This document shows positions 60,772-64,000 of a stretch of 64,000 nucleotides of DNA, one piece after another. This DNA comes from Sulfuracidifex tepidarius. GTDB lineage: Archaea; Thermoproteota; Thermoprotei_A; Sulfolobales; Sulfolobaceae. The notes beneath the pieces were generated by a model. It searched no databases and was not told where the DNA came from. It worked only from the letters and a program-made list of their open reading frames with translations. The DNA is taken from NCBI RefSeq assembly GCF_008326425.1, contig NZ_AP018929.1, positions 2,246,875-2,310,874 on the forward strand. The letters are read 5' to 3'. The position numbers and the translations under genes were made by a program. The first letter of the stretch is position 1, and every line of letters starts with the position of its first letter.

Positions 60772-61952
60772 GAATGGAAGCCATTCTTAACGAGGTAAAG
60801 GATAAAGGGATAACCGCAGTTTACGGGTATGAAGACCTCGCGAAGATTTACAATTCGTACTATATCCTGGATTATGAGGGGTATTCTCAGATAAGGAAAA
60901 GGGTAGGGTGGGAGCTAGCTTCAGCCATAACTAGGGGAAGTGAGGGAAAACTGGAGAGCTTCTACATGACATTGACTACCTTACTAGTGTTCTTCAGAGA
61001 GGTTTCCTTCAAGATGATAAAGCCGTCTAAGGCAATTCCTTTACTCAGGGAGCTTGGCACTCCCCTTCCAGTCAAGTATGAGAACTACACAGTCTCGCTG
61101 GAGAACCCCGTGAGAGTTGAGGTCAATTTCGACTTTGAAAAGGTAATGGGCAGGATTATGGAAAGGAAGGTAGAAATGGACTTATTTGACGTACACGGCA
61201 GCAGGGAAGTCGACGGTTTGAAGTCTATAGCGATGAAAGGGCTTAAAATCCTGTTGAAGGTTGACTACTCTCAAGGAAAGGTTTCCCTTACACTAGACTT
61301 GAGGGTGAAGGTTGAGGATAGAGGACTGGACAGGGAAATTAAGATAGACGAGCTCAGGGCAGCTGTAGGCAGAAGCTTGAAGGAAATCCTTGGAGGGTCG
61401 TTCAATATACACTCCGAGTTCGAGGAAATGGTCTCCCAGGAAATGGAGAGCATGATTGAACCCGTAATCTCGGCGTATAGGAAGAAGCTAGAAGACGAAA
61501 CCGGCTTCCAGGAAGTAGTGATCGTCCCTGCGGATAGGGCTTCACTCATAAACGTGTTAGAATCCGGGATATCGCAAGAGGAGATCATCCAGTTCGTTGA
61601 CGACATTAGGCTAAAGGCGATGTCGAGGATAAGGAAAGGGATAACAGAGATCCATAACCTTGAAATAGGAGACTTAGTTCCGGAAAAGGTCGAGATACAA
61701 GGAGGAATAATACAATACGGGAATGGAAGGCTGTCAAACTCTCCTACTTGGGTTAAATCTCTAGTTACAATGCTGTCTATTATCGCCTCAGCCCAGCCAG
61801 GATCACTAGTACTTGTGGATGAACCTGAAGAGCACTTGAAAGATGAGGACGTCGAGAAAGTGGGGAAATTCCTGCTTTCACTGTCGTCATTCAAGGTAAT
61901 CGTTTCAACAAGGAATAGGAAACTTTACGATCTGATAAGAACATCATCCTAA
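60768..61952 (+). CDS. ABC/SMC-like ATPase-related protein without a visible Walker A
   Basis: A 394-residue protein. The C-terminal third looks like an ABC/Rad50-type ATPase: VEIQGGIIQYGNGRLSNSPT (signature-like) and LVLVDEPEEHLKDEDVEKVG (Walker B D-E and D-loop), followed by FKVIVSTRNRKL in place of the switch-His segment. A Walker A (G-x-x-G-x-G-K-S/T) should lie near the N-terminus, where GITAVYGYEDLAKIYNSYYI occurs instead. The middle is helical, with no coiled-coil long enough for SMC. It is translationally coupled to the esterase. It may bind but not hydrolyse ATP. Confidence 0.6.
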   Translation: MRMEAILNEVKDKGITAVYGYEDLAKIYNSYYILDYEGYSQIRKRVGWELASAITRGSEGKLESFYMTLTTLLVFFREVSFKMIKPSKAIPLLRELGTPLPVKYENYTVSLENPVRVEVNFDFEKVMGRIMERKVEMDLFDVHGSREVDGLKSIAMKGLKILLKVDYSQGKVSLTLDLRVKVEDRGLDREIKIDELRAAVGRSLKEILGGSFNIHSEFEEMVSQEMESMIEPVISAYRKKLEDETGFQEVVIVPADRASLINVLESGISQEEIIQFVDDIRLKAMSRIRKGITEIHNLEIGDLVPEKVEIQGGIIQYGNGRLSNSPTWVKSLVTMLSIIASAQPGSLVLVDEPEEHLKDEDVEKVGKFLLSLSSFKVIVSTRNRKLYDLIRTSS

Positions 61953-62308
61953 CCCTATTTCTCTGCTTCAATATTTCTTAATCATGTCTCCCTATTCTGT
62001 TTTCATCGTAATTCAAGTTATTTTTCTCGCCCACTAAGATAAAAGTAATGTCATTTCAGTTCTACTTTAGCTCTTCTTTTGAAACGTTCTTATTTCATTG
62101 CAATTACAGTTAGTTTAGTTTTTCTTTATAGTTAAATATTAAGAATCAATGTCTATTGTACCAGAACTCTTTCTCAGGTCGAAGTTACAAGGAAGAAGCC
62201 TCTAACATTCCTTAGGATACATAATAAATAGAGAAATATATAGATATATATAACAATAAATAGAATATTTTCAAAATGCTTAAATTCTATACGTTTCATA
62301 TCGAGTTA
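61953..62308. other. AT-rich spacer with promoter elements
   Basis: About 350 bases, T-rich at first (possible termination of the esterase operon), then a TATA run (TATAGATATATATAAC near 62237-62252). No coding frame other than the extended start of the next gene. Confidence 0.4.
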
Positions 62309-63742
62309 ATGAGACAAAATCCCTTCAAACCTTTAGACGAGACCAGACTGAACTTTTTCCACTTCAAGAATCTGTTCACTACTGGAATGGGCGTATTCAC
62401 AGACGGGTACGATCTATCCTCCATAGGAATAGTGCTTGCAATAGTCTTGTCCTCTTATGGGATAAAACCGGGAAGTTCAACATACGTTTTTTACGACTCG
62501 TTAGTTGCAGGATCTGCGTTGATAGGAGCGGCTGTTGGTTCAATAATCTTTGGTCAACTATCAAGAATGGGGAGAAAGAAGTTCTATGGAATAGATGTAG
62601 CTTTAATGACTGTAGGTGCATTGCTACAAGCCTTCGCGCCTAATGCTCCTACGTTAATAGCTATCAGATTTCTCCTGGGTATGGGTGTTGGAGCTGACTA
62701 CGTTCTGTCCCCTATGATAATGGCTGAACATACTAACGCTAAGGACAGAGGGAAGATAATTGCGTTAGGCTTCGGAATGTTCTGGGGATTCGGAGCTACA
62801 GTCGCAGCTGCAATAGCTTTGGTACTGGGATACCTCCATGTTTCTCCCGACCTTACCTGGAGGATCGTACTCGCTGCAGGGGCCATTCCAGCGGCTTCAG
62901 TCATCTACCTCAGAAGGAAGATACCAGAGACTGCAAGGTTCTTGGGCAGAATAGAAGGCAACGTTGAGAAGGTAAAGGAAGTCGTAAAGGAAGTCGCGAA
63001 GAGCGAGGTCTCAATAGACGCTGACTTGAAAGATAACAACGGATTCGGATATTACTTCAGGAAGAACCTTAGGGTATTCTTTGGAGCTATGTTCCTCTGG
63101 TTCCTGTTCGATATAGCTGCATACTCTTCGATCTTGTTCGGGCCAACAAGTATAGCGAAAGTCTTGGGTCTTACCCCGTCTCTGTTTCAGTTTATGACCG
63201 AATTCGCGTTCACAGTTCCCGGAGGAATACTTGCAATACTGCTCATAGACCGCGTTGGGAGGAAACCCATGCAAATAGCAGGATTCTTAGGAATGGCAGC
63301 GTTCCTCCTTGCCTTCAGCCTTTACCTCTCTTCAACCGGGACTTCTTATGATCTGAAGACTGGAGCACTAGTTATAGGTCCAGCCTTCTCTCCTCTCCTT
63401 GGAATATTGTTGTTCGGAATGTTTAACTTCATGGAACAAGCGGGTCCAGGCTCCATAAGTGCCTCAGGAATGTTGGGCGTTGAACTGGCCCCTACTAAGA
63501 TAAGGGGACAAGTACAATCCTTCACAGTTTCTGCAGGCAGAATAGGAGCATCATTCTCGTCTTTCGTCTTCCCCTCTCTCTTGGCGACATACGGACTGTC
63601 ATTCGCGATCACCTTCCTATCTGTGCTCATGTTCATAGCTGCAGCGGTTACGTTCTTCATGATTCCTGAGACTAAAGGTAAGCCTCTGGAAGTATCCTCA
63701 GGAGAAATAACGGAGATAGAACAAGGACAAAACAAGACATAA
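62309..63742 (+). CDS. MFS transporter, PHS/sugar-porter-like
   Basis: A 477-residue, 12-TM protein. It begins [19 protein letters not shown], then [20 protein letters not shown] (TM1 D-G-Y-D of the PHS group), [20 protein letters not shown] (loop 2-3), [22 protein letters not shown] (TM4-5) and [18 protein letters not shown] (loop 8-9). Members import phosphate, sugars or carboxylates with H+. The frame opens at ATG 62276 and that start is also possible; a TTAAATT element 26 bases before 62309 and the family N-terminus favour 62309. Cargo unknown. Confidence 0.88.
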   Translation: MRQNPFKPLDETRLNFFHFKNLFTTGMGVFTDGYDLSSIGIVLAIVLSSYGIKPGSSTYVFYDSLVAGSALIGAAVGSIIFGQLSRMGRKKFYGIDVALMTVGALLQAFAPNAPTLIAIRFLLGMGVGADYVLSPMIMAEHTNAKDRGKIIALGFGMFWGFGATVAAAIALVLGYLHVSPDLTWRIVLAAGAIPAASVIYLRRKIPETARFLGRIEGNVEKVKEVVKEVAKSEVSIDADLKDNNGFGYYFRKNLRVFFGAMFLWFLFDIAAYSSILFGPTSIAKVLGLTPSLFQFMTEFAFTVPGGILAILLIDRVGRKPMQIAGFLGMAAFLLAFSLYLSSTGTSYDLKTGALVIGPAFSPLLGILLFGMFNFMEQAGPGSISASGMLGVELAPTKIRGQVQSFTVSAGRIGASFSSFVFPSLLATYGLSFAITFLSVLMFIAAAVTFFMIPETKGKPLEVSSGEITEIEQGQNKT

Positions 63743-63858
63743 AAGAAGTTTTTCCTCTTCTCTTATTTTTACCTTTAACTTATAACTTCTTTTTAGAATT
63801 TCTATAATATTTTTGATATCAGATCATAACTTCTTATTTAGAGCTCTTCAGATTATTT

Positions 63859-64000
63859 TTATATTCCCTTCTTGCGGTCGAAAGCCATCTTCAAGATCTG
63901 TCTAACGTTCTCATATGTATCTAGTTGGTCAATCTCTTGATAAGAGAACCACTTCCCCTCAGACAGCTCCCCTCCTATCCTTTTGACGAGAAATATCATG
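63859..64000 (-). CDS. C-terminal part of a probable Nudix hydrolase (runs off the window)
   Basis: The minus-strand frame is open at the window edge and ends at 63859-63861. It contains GGELSEGKWFSYQEIDQL, the 'gE..egrWf...El..l' segment that follows the Nudix core, and ends ILKMAFDRKKGI. The Nudix box itself lies outside the window. The family hydrolyses nucleoside diphosphate derivatives. It is convergent with the MFS gene. Confidence 0.6.
   Translation of the reverse strand, partial: MIFLVKRIGGELSEGKWFSYQEIDQLDTYENVRQILKMAFDRKKGI

Noticed and set aside
61271-61894. Open frame of 207 codons antisense to the ATPase-like gene
   Set aside because: Ser-rich shadow without start signals; the sense frame has the ABC-like motifs and is coupled to the esterase.

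Overview
The window looks like chromosome of a thermoacidophilic archaeon of the order Sulfolobales. The reasons are leaderless genes with a TATA-like box about 26 bases before the start codon, GAGGTGA-type ribosome sites only inside operons, an archaeal split GMP synthase (separate glutaminase subunit), a TreT-type trehalose synthase next to its usual partner, VapBC pairs, and relics of IS200/IS605 (TnpB) elements. The genus is not decided. No rRNA, tRNA or CRISPR array was seen.

Region 1 (about 1-24.3 kb) is dominated by uptake and hydrolysis of nitrogen-containing ring compounds and amides: an NCS1 nucleobase/hydantoin-type permease, a class III aminotransferase, an APC permease, an operon of nitrilase - formamidase/acetamidase - glutamine-synthetase-like ligase - amidohydrolase, and, divergently, a molybdenum hydroxylase large subunit followed by a dihydropyrimidinase/hydantoinase. 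Two cytosine-deaminase-like amidohydrolases flank a FAD-linked oxidoreductase. Together these could take up a heterocycle, oxidise and open the ring, hydrolyse the carbamoyl/amide products and transaminate the end product. The substrate is not known. A decayed insertion sequence with intact inverted ends and a 5-bp target duplication, and a small MITE-like relative, sit inside this region.

Region 2 (24.6-32.7 kb) holds a small SRPBCC-like protein, a large predicted regulator, a two-gene ABC exporter, an AIM24-family protein and a membrane protein, scattered among several broken IS200/IS605 ends and tnpB remnants.

Region 3 (32.9-54.2 kb) has transporters (MHS- and DHA2-type MFS, CPA2 antiporter, DMT), three surface or membrane proteins of which two share a repeated extracellular module, housekeeping genes (guaA glutaminase subunit with nadC; treT with a DUF5752-type protein; a CBS-pair protein), two VapBC toxin-antitoxin pairs and an AAA_14/DUF4143 ATPase. 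Four genes here (DsrE-like, both vapC, and an HTH regulator) each carry one single-base frameshift, either real decay or indel errors.

Region 4 (54.7-64 kb) contains an AT-rich cassette (TPR protein, 69-residue protein, RmlC-like cupin, MFS exporter) that I regard as the best candidate for an undescribed system, then the ACT/UPF0210 pair, an esterase translationally coupled to an ABC/SMC-like ATPase with no visible Walker A, a PHS-type MFS transporter, and the C-terminal end of a probable Nudix hydrolase running off the window.
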